DNA of 64,000 bases. Source: Galeopsis tetrahit. Taxonomy: Eukaryota > Streptophyta > Magnoliopsida > Lamiales > Lamiaceae. The stretch is taken from contig OY776132.1 in assembly GCA_963675135.1 (NCBI GenBank), positions 7,936,001 to 8,000,000 of the forward strand, read 5' to 3'. The notes beneath the pieces were generated by a model. That model worked only from the letters and a program-made list of their open reading frames with translations, was not told where the DNA came from and did no database searches. The translations under genes were made by a program, and so were the position numbers. This document shows positions 41,076 to 53,488 of the stretch, in pieces; position 1 is the stretch's first letter, and the number at the start of each line of letters is the position of its first letter.

Positions 41076-44000
41076 AGGAATTATAAAAAAAACTGTCAAG
41101 AAAATGTACAGTATTAACTTACAAAAAAATTACCACTATAAGAAATGTTAAAAAAATATACTCCAGTAAATTTTATACTCCGTAATATCAAAAGTCAGTA
41201 TATAAACGGAATTAACAAACCCTAATATATATTAAAAAAAAAAAAACAACAACGACGATTTTTTTTTTTTCAATTACTTCATCGATGTTTGATTTAATAT
41301 GTTCAGTTGAATTTTAAAAATTAAAAAAAAAAACATTTATATGAAATATTTAACACATAAAATATATTTAATTTAAAGTAATTTTTTTAAATTCGCATGT
41401 TATATATCTGAATTTGGATGTCCAAAAATTTTGTGGATTACAAGTAAGTGATTTATTATGTCATCAATATATTGTTAATATCAAAGTATTATCACTATAA
41501 GAACAAAAATGTACTACTATATATAAAAAAAAATCTGAAAAATTCACCTAGAAAATTATATGCTCAGAATATTTTTGAACTTGTAGTGGTACATTTTTGA
41601 ACTTGAAGTTACAATAATTTGGTCTGATAGTAACATAGTTTTGATCTTGTAAAAGTATAATATTTTTTACTTTATAATAACTTATTTTGACTTTATAGTA
41701 ACATAAACATTTTACTACTACATGACCAAAAATATGTTACTCCATAAAGTTTAAAAATATTCTGACAAATTCAACAAAAAAAACTTAAGTGTTTAGAATA
41801 TTTTTTTGCATGTAGTAATACATTTTTGATCTTGTGCTGACAATATTGTGGATTTGTACGTGGTCATGTAGTAACATAATTTTTGCAATGTAGTAAAAAA
41901 ATACTTAAAAATGAAAAAATAAATTTTAGTTAAATTCAATCTGCAATAACACGCGTTAATCCGAGTTTGACCCACAAATTTTTTATTTCAAATTTACCTT
42001 AATTAACTATATTTCATTAATGAAATATTTATGTACTAAATAATTTATATACGTTTTTGTCCTTTTTTTACCCCGATTATAAGAAATTGCTTACATTTTT
42101 TTAATGCTTAGACCTATCTTTTTTTGCTTTTTAAGAAAATAAGATTTATTGTTGTGCAAGGTCAAATAAATAGAGAGTATTTTAATTAATTTAGTGAGGT
42201 ACAAAATGCATTTAATTAGTAAGGTGTATGGTAAAATGTAGATTTAAAATGAGTTATAATTTAAAAATAAAATAATATTGTGATATATGGTTATTTTCCT
42301 ATTGAGATTGTGCAACAGTGTAAATAATCTTGAGACATTTTAATAAATAAATAAAAAAGTGCATGTAATCGTGCGACGAAAGGAATAACATATACTCCGT
42401 CGGTTCATAAAAAAACTGATGTTTTGGTTTGTTTATTTTTAGTGAAATTAAAAAAGGATGTGTATGATTGTATGAACATGTTTGCCTTTTAATTAATTAA
42501 TGAGATTCTTTTAACACATCTCATAATATTAGCTTTCTATAAATATTTTTTTAAACTAAAAACGAGAAAGATCTCATACTTAAAAATTATGAATATTTTT
42601 TAAAATAAAATTAGAAGAAATAATGTAAAAAAAATCATTTAGTTGTGAATTGAATTTAGAGGGGAAAAGACAAATAATGGCATAGAATAAGATGGGTGTA
42701 ATAAGACAGACAATAAATAAATAGTACTCCACTATAGTTTATGATAATCTCCCTAAAGTGGGCAAGATTAAAAAGTAAAGGTCCACCTCGTATCTTATGG
42801 AATTAAATATTATTCTCATTTTTTTCATAAAAATAAGTGGCAATACTATGAAGGAAGGGGGAGGGGGGGTCTTTAGGATTTTAGTGGGTAAATAAATGTT
42901 GTCTCCTTCGTGAAAACCGTCTAATACCCCCCACTAAATGGCATCTCCATGCACCCACTAATTAATCTCTATGATTTTTAAAAAAAAATATTAGTAGTAA
43001 TTGTTTCACTTAAAATATTATTTGATTTCATTGAATATATTAATTATTTTACTACAAAGTAATAATTATGCGTTGACTGCAAAAGAACAATTCAATTTTT
43101 AAAAAATACTAGTAATAATTTGATTGCATAAAATAATATTTTTTAAATAGTTAAAATAATGATTTGTATTAGGATAATATAATTATTCATTCATTTTCAA
43201 GTAAGAATATTGTTTTTACCGGTTGTTGTGTGGTGTTGTGTTGTATTATATGCATGATTTAAGAGATGGGCTTACGTAGAAGTTCTGCATATATGTCATG
43301 TGTTACAGTGTTAGCAATGTAAAAATCAAGAAGTTCGTTTACAAATTTGGAGACCTAACAACGCCCTCTCAAACAAATGAGACTCAAAAAAACATGTAAT
43401 TAAAATAATGAATAGACATGTAATTTCTTATATATGTGACACGACATACTATCCTTCATAGTCTTCAATTCTTTTAAAGTGTCAATTTCGTTCTCTATGT
43501 TATGGACTCATAGCCTGTAACAAAAAGTTACATGTCAATCATTTAAGTAATGAAATAAAATGTGAAACACTACTTGACCTCATCCGGAAAATCGGGCCAA
43601 ACATCATGCGAAAGGAAGGGCCAAGTAGTGAACCACCATTAATTCTAGCACTGTGAATTACAACAAGGGTGGCAAGAAAGAAAAGTTTTAAATCATCGAA
43701 AATTGTGACAACAATGATGGTGAAACAGAAACAGGGCCAATTATTCGGAAATCATGTCACTAATTTTTCTGAAGTGATTTAACTCAGTCATAAATTCATA
43801 ATGCATGCATATGAGAGAATATGACCAATGTATATACTCTTAATGGAGCAAATAAACGAAAAAGAGTGTTCATTATTCAAGGTTGATTATTGAACATACT
43901 TTGGCGTATTACAAGAGGTTTAGAAATTGGGGAATTCTCAAAAGTAACACACATTTTTTTTTTTTATAATAACATAAATTTTGGAGTGAGTTTTTTTTAT

Positions 44001-44389
44001 TTGTCTGTGAGGTTTTTTTTGAATATATTTGTTTGACCCGCTTTAAATTTTGTTTGACCCACAAATCTTTCTACCACTTTTCTAATTTATACTAATATTG
44101 CATTATGCAGTATTGTATATAATTTTTTTAAAAAATAAATAAGTGACAATTCTCACACTAGCTAGCTTTTGATTGATCAAGCGAATTAAACGACATAGAT
44201 ATATGTAACATTTACATTTAAAAAAGTGCAGAAATTTGAATAGACATTCAATAAAACGTTAAATAAATATAGTTGTTACTTGTGAGGGTTAAAAAAATAG
44301 ATGGATTCAATATTAATTGTACCCTAGATCCAAGAGCAAAAAATTAGCCGTGGTGCTGCTAAACTAGGGTAAGGCTGAAAGGATAGATG
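41076..44389. other. AT-rich intergenic DNA
   Basis: No gene found on either strand. Short phrases recur (for example acttgtagtgg/tagtaacat around 41580-41880), suggesting decayed repeats. A lone Stowaway-like terminus tatactccgtcggttcat lies near 42392 without a partner I could find. G-rich gggggagggggggtc occurs near 42856. Confidence 0.45.
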
Positions 44390-45660
44390 GATTCAATATA
44401 TTTTTTTAAATCCATTAAGTTACCATATATATTTTTTTTTATTTAGTCACCTTTTAAATTTAGTTTATTAAACTTTGATTTATTTTAATTTTAATCAAAT
44501 TACCTGCTACAACAAATTTAACAGGTCATTTTTTAAAACATACCACACACCCCATAAAATGTTATAAACACCCCAAATGTTAAACACATATCACACTAAA
44601 ATTTAAAAATCATTTTTTATTATTATACACATCTCAATTTTTTTCTATTTAATAAATTACCAAAAATAATTAAATTAAAAAAATAAGAATTCAAATTAAT
44701 ACGAAAAATATAAATAAAAATCTATAAAAAAATCGCATAAATCTTCAAAAATTAAACAAAGCTAAAAAAAAAATTAATTAATTTAATTAGTTTTGAAGAT
44801 TTATTTGATTTTCTACTTATTTTTAAATTTTATTGTTAGAATGCAAATAAAACATTAATAAAGAATTGGAGTTTTAAACTTTTTTATTTTATTTTTAAAT
44901 ATTTTTTTTAATATTACATGAATCTACTAACACCCCATAAATATTATATACACTCAAAATGTTATACACAAAAATTCAAAAATCAATTAATGTTAAATAA
45001 AATTATAAAAATATTTATTAAATTGTCAAAAATAATTTAATTAAAAAAGTAAGAATTCAAATTTATATAAAAAATATAAATAAAACTTATAAAAAATAAC
45101 TAAATCTTCAAAATTTTAATAAAGCAAAATAATTGATTAATTTAATTAGTTTTAAAAAAAATTAGTTGATTTTTTAATTTTTTTGATTTTTTTTATTTAA
45201 TTTAATATTTTTTTTAGATTGAGTTGATTTTTTTTAATTTATTAAAAAATTTAAAAATAGTAAAAAATCAACTAAATCTTCAAAAATAATTAAATTAATT
45301 AATTTTTTTTAGATTTGTTTAATTTTTGGAGATTTAGGCAAAAAAAATTGTAGATTTTATTTATATTTTTTATATTAATTTGAATTTTTATTTTTTTTTA
45401 ATTTAATTATTTTTGACAATTTATTAAATATGAAAGAATTGGCGTGTGTATAGTAATAAAAAATAGTTTTTAAATTTTAGAGTGGTGTGTTTAACATTTG
45501 GGATGTGTTTGAAAAAATGACACGTTGAATCTGCTATAGTAGGTAACTGAATTAAAATTAAAATAAATCGAAATTTAATGGACTAAATTCAAAAAGTGGT
45601 AATTTGGTGGACTAAATTAAAAAATTTGATAATTTAATGAACTAAAGAAAATATAATCCC
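44390..45660. mobile_element. Large foldback (long inverted repeat) element
   Basis: The left arm (about 44390-44810) and right arm (about 45250-45660) are imperfect inverted copies. Left tttattttaattttaatcaa and ctgctacaacaaatttaac correspond to right inverted tttattttaattttaattca and ctgctatagtag. Arms are about 400 bp. The centre (44820-45230) repeats parts of the arm again. No coding capacity. Exact ends and target duplication are uncertain. Confidence 0.6.
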
Positions 45661-46420
45661 AAAAAATATTGTACGTAATGTATAAAACAATTTAGCTAGT
45701 ATAAACAATCGTGCAATAGTTCTAATTAACATCCATTTAATTAAAATATATAGTATACCTCGAAATATATACATATTGAATCCATTTATTAAATTAATTG
45801 TCGTGTTAATAATTTAATATGGAAGTGTTTTTTTTAACCAAATAAAGTTGCATTTATCAAATGAAGAAGGAACGAGAAATGTCAAGATCGATCATCCATA
45901 AAAGATGTAGGCTCAATCAGTTATAAGGGCTATCAAAAGACCTAAAACAGTCATAACAAAACGATGTGCCACAGTATAGGTTGTATGACTTAAAGTGACG
46001 GATCCAAGATTTAGAATTTGGAGTATAAATATTACGGAGTATTAAGTTTAGAATTGGGGGTACAATTTTGGTTATGAGTTTTTTTTTTTTGAGACATTAT
46101 TATTTTTTTTTTTTTACATAAGAAAAAATTAAAAAATAATCAATAACTGTACCTCAAATTGTATGTTGGATCCGCCTCTAGACCTAAAGCAGTCCTTACA
46201 AAACAATGTACGTATTCAAACACAATAAACGCTTGCAAGAAGAAATAAATTCTCGAAGATCGAGTCATCGACCTTAGAAGAATGATGAATTGCATCACTC
46301 ACAAATTTTGCAACAACTTTATTTCAAACTCAACTCCTTAATCCACGACAACGCTAATGCAAACACACTACCTTACCCTTGCCAACCCAAAAAGCCATAA
46401 GAAAAACTCCGATAACATTC
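45661..46420. other. Intergenic DNA, nothing recognised
   Basis: AT-rich, with homopolymer T runs near 46080-46110. No gene. Confidence 0.45.
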
Positions 46421-47296
46421 GGAAATGATATAGAGCCCACCAATTGTGCCCACCAGTTTTGCCCACCGCCTATGTGGCATTACCACGTCAATAAATTCTT
46501 ATTTATATTTAATTTAAACTTAATCTAATATCAATATTTTATTTTTTTATCCATATCAATATTTTAAAAAATCTTTTTTTATATTTAATTTAATATTATC
46601 TCTATCAAATTACGCTAACTAACGCCATAAATCTTTTCTCAAATCTTTCCATCACCATTAATTTTTTCTCAAATCTTATATCAATATTTTATTTTATGCG
46701 TAACTAACGCCATAAATCTTTTCTCAAATCTTTCCATCACCATTAATTTTTTCTCAAATCTTATATCAATATTTTATTTTATGCGTCCCATTAATCTTTT
46801 CTTAAATCTTTTCTATCACCATCTTATATCTATATCATTTCCGTAAAAATGACTACATTAATTTACATAACTCTAAACCTCTAAACTCATAAACCCTAAA
46901 ACCCTAAACCCTAAAACCCCTAAACCCTAAACCCCCTAAACCCTAAACCCCTAAAATCCTAAACCCTAAAACCGTAAACCCTAAGATTCAATTAAGATTT
47001 GATAATATATTAATATTACATTAAACTCACGCCACATATAAGATTTGAGAAAAAATTAATGGTGATGGAAAGATTTGAGAAAAGATTTATGGCGTTAGTT
47101 AGCGTAATTTGATAGAGATAATATTAAATTAAATATAAAAAAAGATTTTTTAAAATATTGATATGGATAAAAAAATAAAATATTGATATTAGATTAAGTT
47201 TAAATTAAATATAAATAAGAATTTATTGACGTGGTAATGCCACATAGGCGGTGGGCAAAACTGGTGGGCACAATTGGTGGGCTCTATATCATTTCC
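46421..47296. mobile_element. Foldback element with 260-bp inverted repeats
   Basis: The left arm 46421-46681 and right arm 47037-47296 read as near-perfect inverted repeats, starting ggaaatgatatagagcccac. The interior has an 80-90-bp tandem duplication (about 46610-46790) and telomere-like repeats. Long arms suggest a Mutator-like MITE, but no clean 9-bp duplication is visible because the right edge is itself duplicated. The high identity of the arms points to a young element. Confidence 0.75.
46871..46984 (+). repeat. Interstitial telomere-like repeats (CCCTAAA variants)
   Basis: About 100 bp of degenerate aaccctaa units (aaaccctaaaccc, aaccccctaaa, aaaatcct). They resemble the plant telomere repeat TTTAGGG but are irregular in length. 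They lie in the loop of the foldback element. Confidence 0.75.
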
Positions 47297-47368
47297 GTAT
47301 TAACATTATGAAATTAATATATGGTGGGCTCTATATCATTTCCGTATTAACATTATGAAATTAATATA
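47276..47368 (+). repeat. 47-bp tandem duplication at the foldback right edge
   Basis: ggtgggctctatatcatttc plus the adjoining flank (cgtattaacattatgaaatt) occurs at 47276-47322 and 47323-47368. It repeats the last 21 bases of the element together with flanking DNA. Confidence 0.8.
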
Positions 47369-48617
47369 AAGCTACGTATAATAAAACGAGTCTCCATTAT
47401 TCTATTATATAATTCATGATTATTGTATTTTAAATTCAATGATATTTTAAAAAGAATCATAACCCTAATAATAAAGTGATACGGAGTATATCGTTTCATT
47501 TATGAAAACCGTATTAAATAAAACTATGTAAAAGTAAATGTTATTCAACGGGATAAGATCGAAATTAAATATCTCCCTAATAAATGTTGAAATTATCTTG
47601 AAACATTGATGAGCTTCACTTTCTGTTCACATTTAATTACATCATATCCGGTTTAACCAAAATTTAAAAAGATTAATGAATTAAACAATTAAACCACTGT
47701 CTCAGAAAAGGCCACGCCTTTTAATTCAGTGTTTTTAATGATTATAGTGCGTAGAAATATGAGTACCGGACGGCCACTGCCGGTTACTTAAACTTCCGGT
47801 TCGAGTTTTACCATTTTTTTATGTTTCGATCACTATTATTTTACTAACATGGATCGTAATTATTTTTTACTGTAACACATGCTAAAATTCATATATTGAA
47901 AAAAATATGAAATACCAAAAAAAAAAAAAAAAGGTGATCTCATTCCCTTAAAATTCTCTGTTCTCATACCCGTTAAATTTTTTTTTTAAATAATCTGCAT
48001 TTTTAAGCCCATCCCATTTTATTTTTATTATACATTACCTCCATCAAAACAACACTTCACTCTTCTCTCTTCTCATGAATGTTCCTCTCCTTAAAAAAAA
48101 AAAGTTTGTTTTTTCATATCTTTAATTTTTTTTACTGTAAATCGAAAAAATCTTAGTTTTTTTTTTTTTTTAATTTTAGTTACTAGTATTTGTTAGAGAT
48201 ATGATAGTTAATATTCCTGTCTTACTACACTAGTTATTCAAGGTACTAATATTACGTCAAAATGACTGTCTTTCCGAGAATATCTTATTGGCATGTGAGC
48301 TTATGGTTTTAAGTTTTTTTTCTTTCATATGATCTATCTTTTATTGTCTTATTGATTTTTGCATAATATCTTAATTATAGATTCATTACACACGCTAGCT
48401 AGCTTGTACTTAATTCAAAAAAAAAAAAAAATTATTGAAGGAATTAGGAAGAAAGAAAACAAGATTTATTTTGCCTTGGTCATCTACATACAAAATTAAT
48501 TTAAATATTCAAAATTAATTAATGTTTCTTTTTCAAATCAAGCTTTAATCAGCTCGGATTTTCTATTATCTTTTTTCTATTTAATTATTTTATCCACCCA
48601 CTTCATACAAAGATATA
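47369..48617. other. Intergenic DNA, no gene seen
   Basis: AT-rich with A and T homopolymers (47920-47940, 48150-48170, 48417-48431). No protein or RNA gene recognised. Confidence 0.45.
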
Positions 48618-48867
48618 CTCCCTCCGACTCATGATTTTATGCACATTTTCCTTAACGGGCGTCCCAACATTTTTTGCATACTCCAAAAAAGGAAACAATA
48701 ATACCAATAATACCCCTCCTTTATTTTACCTTTAATCAAATCTCTTTCACTTTAATCAATGAATTACCAATAATTTCTCTCATTTATTTACCTTACACAT
48801 CACTTTATTCCATTTTCTTAATCTCCGTGCCGGTCAAAGTGTGCATATAATCCTGGGACGGAGGGAG
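48618..48867. mobile_element. Stowaway MITE
   Basis: 250 bp with ctccctccgactcatgatt at the left and, inverted, ctccctccgtcccaggatt at the right. TA target duplications lie at 48616-48617 and 48868-48869. Confidence 0.85.
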
Positions 48868-49868
48868 TACATAATACACGCAGTGCGAATTTATTGGTAA
48901 AATAAAATATTCATTCCTATTCTAAATAAATTAAATAATGTTTCAACTTTTTAATTTTAATTAGATGACATTTTACACTTTTTAGTATAAAATTATTATT
49001 TTATTTTTTTAAATTTATCTTTAAAAAATTATTTAAATACTCAAATAAATATGGAGTATTTTTTTTAATAAGATAAATAAGCATTTATTAAGACTATACT
49101 AATAAATTAATTATTTTCTTAATATGCATGCATTGGTATAAAATGACATTTATTTTGAATAGGAGAGTGTATAACAAAACAATTTGATTCCCCTGTTCCA
49201 CTTTTTATGTTTTACCGATATTTCACATTTTGAATTTTTAACACGCGTCCCCCAATATTATATGACGTTGATTATCTTTTAATATGACAATCATTCCTAT
49301 AGTGGAATAAATTAAAATGTGAAACACAAAAATTGAAACAGACGATTTAATTCCCCGATTCCAGTATTCCACCCTCCTGAATTTTTAACACAGGTGGTCC
49401 CCAATATTATAGAACATTGATTATTTTTTAATATGACTTAAATTTAATTTAATAAATAATTAATGATTAAGCATCATGAGTAGATATTAATTTGAGTTAG
49501 AAAGATATTACAGCGATCCTCTCAGACAATTTTTTACATATAGTTTATGTGTGCGATGTACTGTATATGCATGGAATTAATTTAATTAGGACTTTATTAA
49601 TCACTCCTTTGATTATAACAAGTAAATAAGGAATTAATCAAACTGAATAATTATACTTAAGAGATATTGGAAAATAAAATATCTGCTTGAAATACGAGCT
49701 AAATCATCCACCATTTTATTCATATGAGAAAGATAAACTCTAAAATTAGAACAAGATATTACACTAATATAAATTAGAAATTAATATCTTCAGTTGTTTT
49801 TTTTAATTATAAAAATAGGAAATTAAATGTTGGTGGAGAAAGGTGGATCTTCATTAATTAATCTTTCC
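48868..49868. other. Intergenic DNA downstream of the WRKY gene
   Basis: AT-rich, with the paired phrases ccccaatattatatgacgttgatta (about 49250) and ccccaatattatagaacattgatta (about 49397), traces of an old duplication. No gene. Confidence 0.4.
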
Positions 49869-51033
49869 TCAGTCCAGCAGGCCGTTGAATGCGGCGGCAC
49901 CGGAAGATTCCGGGGGTGACCACGGCGGAGATGAGAGAAAGCCAGCCGTGAAGAAGTCTCCACCGCCGCTGGAGTTATCAGAATCATGAAATCCACCAAA
50001 AATGTCCTCATCAGTCATCATCAGATCATCCGAAAGCTGAATTAAATTCTGTGCGTCGTCGACGTCGTTTTGAACGTCGCCACCTCCATTTGATGGAGTC
50101 GCCGGAGACAAGCTAGACCCGCCGGAAGGCGATGGAGAAGAAAAAGCCTGAGGCGGAGCCGGAGCTGGAGTTGGAGTTGGAACCGGAGGTCTACTATATC
50201 TACCCGGGAATTTTCCCCGAGTAGTGCCGGAGAGTGAGCTCCGGTGAGTGGGGCGTGCATGAGTGTGCTCCCCGGTGTACGAGACGACGAAGATTCCGGC
50301 CACGTTCGGGCTCCGCTCCACCTGTTTCCGGGCCCCACACCCTTTGGAAGTGCTACACCTGTAGTAGTTCCTAAAGAAACAGAGGAGCTATTAATGTTCC
50401 ACCCTACTGAATCATTAACTCAATTTAAAGTTGGTGCCATTCACCCAGCTTTACAATTACACTAAAATAAAACACGCACAAATAAGTTGTACAATAATTA
50501 AAAAAAAAAACCTTGGATAGGGAGAGCCTTTGATGGGCTTCTGGCCGTATTTGCGCCAAGCCCATGAGTCAGCAGAGAGGTCCTCCTGCGTCATTTGACG
50601 AACCATTTTCGCCTGCTGATTCTTCCTGCCACGTCATCATCATCGCTTTCTCTCTCATCATTTTTTTTTATTTATTAGGATTAATTAAATAATTAAAGAA
50701 AGTAATAAATTACCTCCGGCGTGGACGAATAAGGTGCTGAGGAATTGCAGCGGGTGGGAGCCTCTGCATGAGCGGTGGCGCAACCGGGACCATCTGGGGC
50801 GGCGGAACAGGCATTACGGCGGGGGTGGGTGGCCGTGGCCGCGCACGGTTGGTCATGAATTGCTGGTAGATTTCGTGCAGGTCCATGATACGCTCGGGAC
50901 TTGGATCTACCAGATTAGGGAATTCGATTTGGTTGGAGGGTAAATTTGGAAGAGGGGTGGGGGTGGGGGATCTAGTGGCGGTGGCGGCGGTGAAGCCTCT
51001 AATCACCGCGTGAAGATCCCAGTCATTTTCCAT
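49869..51033 (-). CDS. WRKY transcription factor, group IIe (WRKY22/27/29-like)
   Basis: Three exons, 51033-50714, 50625-50512 and 50370-49869; 311 aa. It binds W-box DNA in the nucleus; the closest Arabidopsis types (WRKY22/29) act in pattern-triggered immunity and senescence. The N-terminus MENDWDLHAVIRGF is typical of this subgroup, followed by a Pro-rich stretch. The WRKY domain runs from about residue 124 to 186, with WRKYGQK at 130-136. The zinc finger is C150-X5-C156-X23-H180-X-H182. The intron falls inside PYPR|NYYRC, the conserved position for this group. Downstream THRSSLSGTTRGK and an acidic Asp-rich C-terminus (LIQLSDDLMMTDEDIFGGF) fit an activation domain. A pyrimidine-rich tract (ctctctctgtctgtctgtct) precedes the ATG and a tandem array begins about 375 bp upstream. 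Confidence 0.93.
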
Positions 51034-51406
51034 CGGTCAGTCAGAATATGTATATGTTCTACTTAATTCTCTCTCTCTGTCTGTCTGTCTTTAGTTCAGA
51101 TGCAAATATTCTCTGCTAGTTGCAGTGATGAGAGAGACAGGGACAGGAGAAGAGAGAGAGCACTAGAACGGCGCTGACTTTAGTAATAAAAAATGAGTGT
51201 GTTTGTGTGTGTTGTGGGAGTCTTTTAACTGTTGAATATATAGAGTTTGTGAGTGAGTGAGTGTCCGTGTGAGAAGAGGGGGGTGGTTGGGCAGGGGTAG
51301 CACTCTAGGGAGTTGATATTTTTTGCCTTTTATCATTTTGCTACAAGATTTCATAATCATTCCTCTACAATAAAAATCAAAGGTTTTTGTCCATACACAC
51401 CCTCCG

Positions 51407-51957
51407 GATTTCGAATATGGATTCTCTCCGTTTCTTTCCGTAAATTTGGAGTTATACTGACGATTTTGGATATGGATTCTCTCCGTTTCTTTCCCTAAAT
51501 TTGGAGTTATACTGACGATTTTGGATATGGATTCTCTCCGTTTCTTTCCGTAAATTTGGAGTTAGATCGACACACGACGCAATAATGAGCGTAAAGATAC
51601 AAAAGAACGTCCAATTTCCATATTCGTTATAGTAATAAATATAATTGGTGATTTTATGAATTTCGGATATGGATTCTCTCCAAATTCTTTCCGTAAATTT
51701 GAAGTTAGATTGACACGCGGTACAATAATGAACGTAAATACAAAAGAACGTCGAGTTTCCGTATTAGTTATAAATTGTACTCCATAATTATATAATTGGT
51801 GATTTTATGTATTTCGGATATGGATTCTCTCCACTTCTTTCCATAAATTTGGAATTATATTGACACACGATATATACAATAATGAGCGAAAATACAAAAC
51901 AACGTCGAGTTTCCGTATTTATTATCCGTAAAAAATATAATTGGTGATTTTATGTAG
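51407..51957. repeat. Two-level tandem array upstream of the WRKY gene
   Basis: A 55-bp unit (gatttyggatatggattctc...) starts at 51407, 51462 and 51517. From the third copy on it becomes part of a longer unit of about 150 bp (51517, about 51658, 51811). That unit adds a segment with caataatgagcg and aaagaacgtcgagtttccg. Copies diverge by substitutions and small indels. Confidence 0.85.
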
Positions 51958-53224
51958 GTGATAATCAACTCGAGTTAAAGTGGCATTTTTTAATATATAC
52001 GCTAAGTTGTCAATTATTTCATGAGCAATCAAAGAAGAAGAAAAAAAAAATCCAGAATTCTAAATTTTTGGTGGAATCGTAGTTACATATGGAATTCAAA
52101 AGCTGATGTTTGATTGTATGTGAGGGAATCTTGCACGAGATAGTACAATGAATGAAATTAAACATCACTCTAAAATTTAAATTTTACTTTATTTTAGAAC
52201 CTGATTTGAGTAGTTTCATAACTTTATAAGTCATATAATAAACTACTTTAGGATATGTGTGAAATAAAAAGTAATGATTTTTATATGAAATTATAAATAT
52301 TGTAACATTAAAATTTATAATGATTTTTTTAAAATGTATAAATAATAATGGAATCTTATGTCCCAATAAGACAAGTGTATAAATAATATAGGTAATAGAA
52401 ATCAATTTCATATAAATTTTGGCATTGAATATATATAAACAAATATTTAGCATATACTAAGGAAACAATATAAAAAAATTAATTACACACATCTTTAATT
52501 TCAACTTTTGAAAAAGATAAAACTATTTAATAGTACTCACCAGTGATTTGCCTGAAAGCTAAGTGATTTCACATATTAAATTATTCACTTGATAAGTCTC
52601 ATAATCACTAAAAATATTATAAAATTAATATAAATGAATTAATTTCATGACATTCTACGAACTTTTAAATGAATTAAAATGTATTCTAACTTATTTTGTG
52701 TGCATCTCATGTACATTGAGTTGTACTAATTAGGTGTATACATAAAAATTGTACAGTACAATTGAATTCACAAGATTACGCAGTATACCTAACCAAATTT
52801 ATAATTGTATTTAATAAAAAGGCAAAAGACATAGTAAAAATAATGGGTTTTAATGGCTTCGAATCTCTTCCCCTTTTGCATTGACTTTATAAAAAAGTCC
52901 AAAGGGGGGCCCATTTTTATCATGCAATAAGGGCAATGCATATTGGTAGCATAGCCACTTCTCCATATTCTTTTTGCCCTTTGTGGCTCTCTTTTCACAA
53001 CTTGACTTGACACATTACATAATGGCCAATATTAACAATATGGTATTGGTATGGTTGGTTTCAATCTTTAGGAACAAGTTTTTATATCTTCGTTTTTAAA
53101 TTCGGTAAAATGATTGTCCAAATTCAAGATATTCAGAATGATGTGTAATGACTATTTAACTCTTAATAAATTTTAATATTTATTTTTGTTAGAAATATTT
53201 TAGATATTTTAAATAAAAATATTA
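51958..53224. other. AT-rich intergenic DNA
   Basis: No gene found. Short frames here have no recognisable protein character. Confidence 0.45.
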
Positions 53225-53488
53225 CTTCCTCCGTCCATAAAATGTAGTAACATTTGCCTCATATTCTTTGTCCACCAAATGTAGTTCCATACACTTTATG
53301 AAAACTATCACCCATCAAACATCACTTAATTACTCAATTTGACATCAACTTTATTTACAAACAATCACTTTATTCACAATGGACCCCACAATACACTATA
53401 ATATCCTTAATTTATCTATTTTATCTACATTTTTCTTAAAATTTATGTCCCACACACCAATGGGACTACATTTGGTGGATGAAGGGAG
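53225..53488. mobile_element. Stowaway MITE
   Basis: Left end cttcctccgtccataaaatg; inverted right end ctcccttcatccaccaaatg. TA lies at 53223-53224 and 53489-53490. Confidence 0.82.

Noticed and set aside
46871..46984. Chromosome end or ancient chromosome fusion marked by telomere repeats
   Set aside because: Repeats are short, irregular and enclosed in a foldback transposon, so they are carried by the element.
51407..51957. CRISPR-like array
   Set aside because: Units are contiguous tandem copies without unique spacers, and the DNA is plant nuclear.
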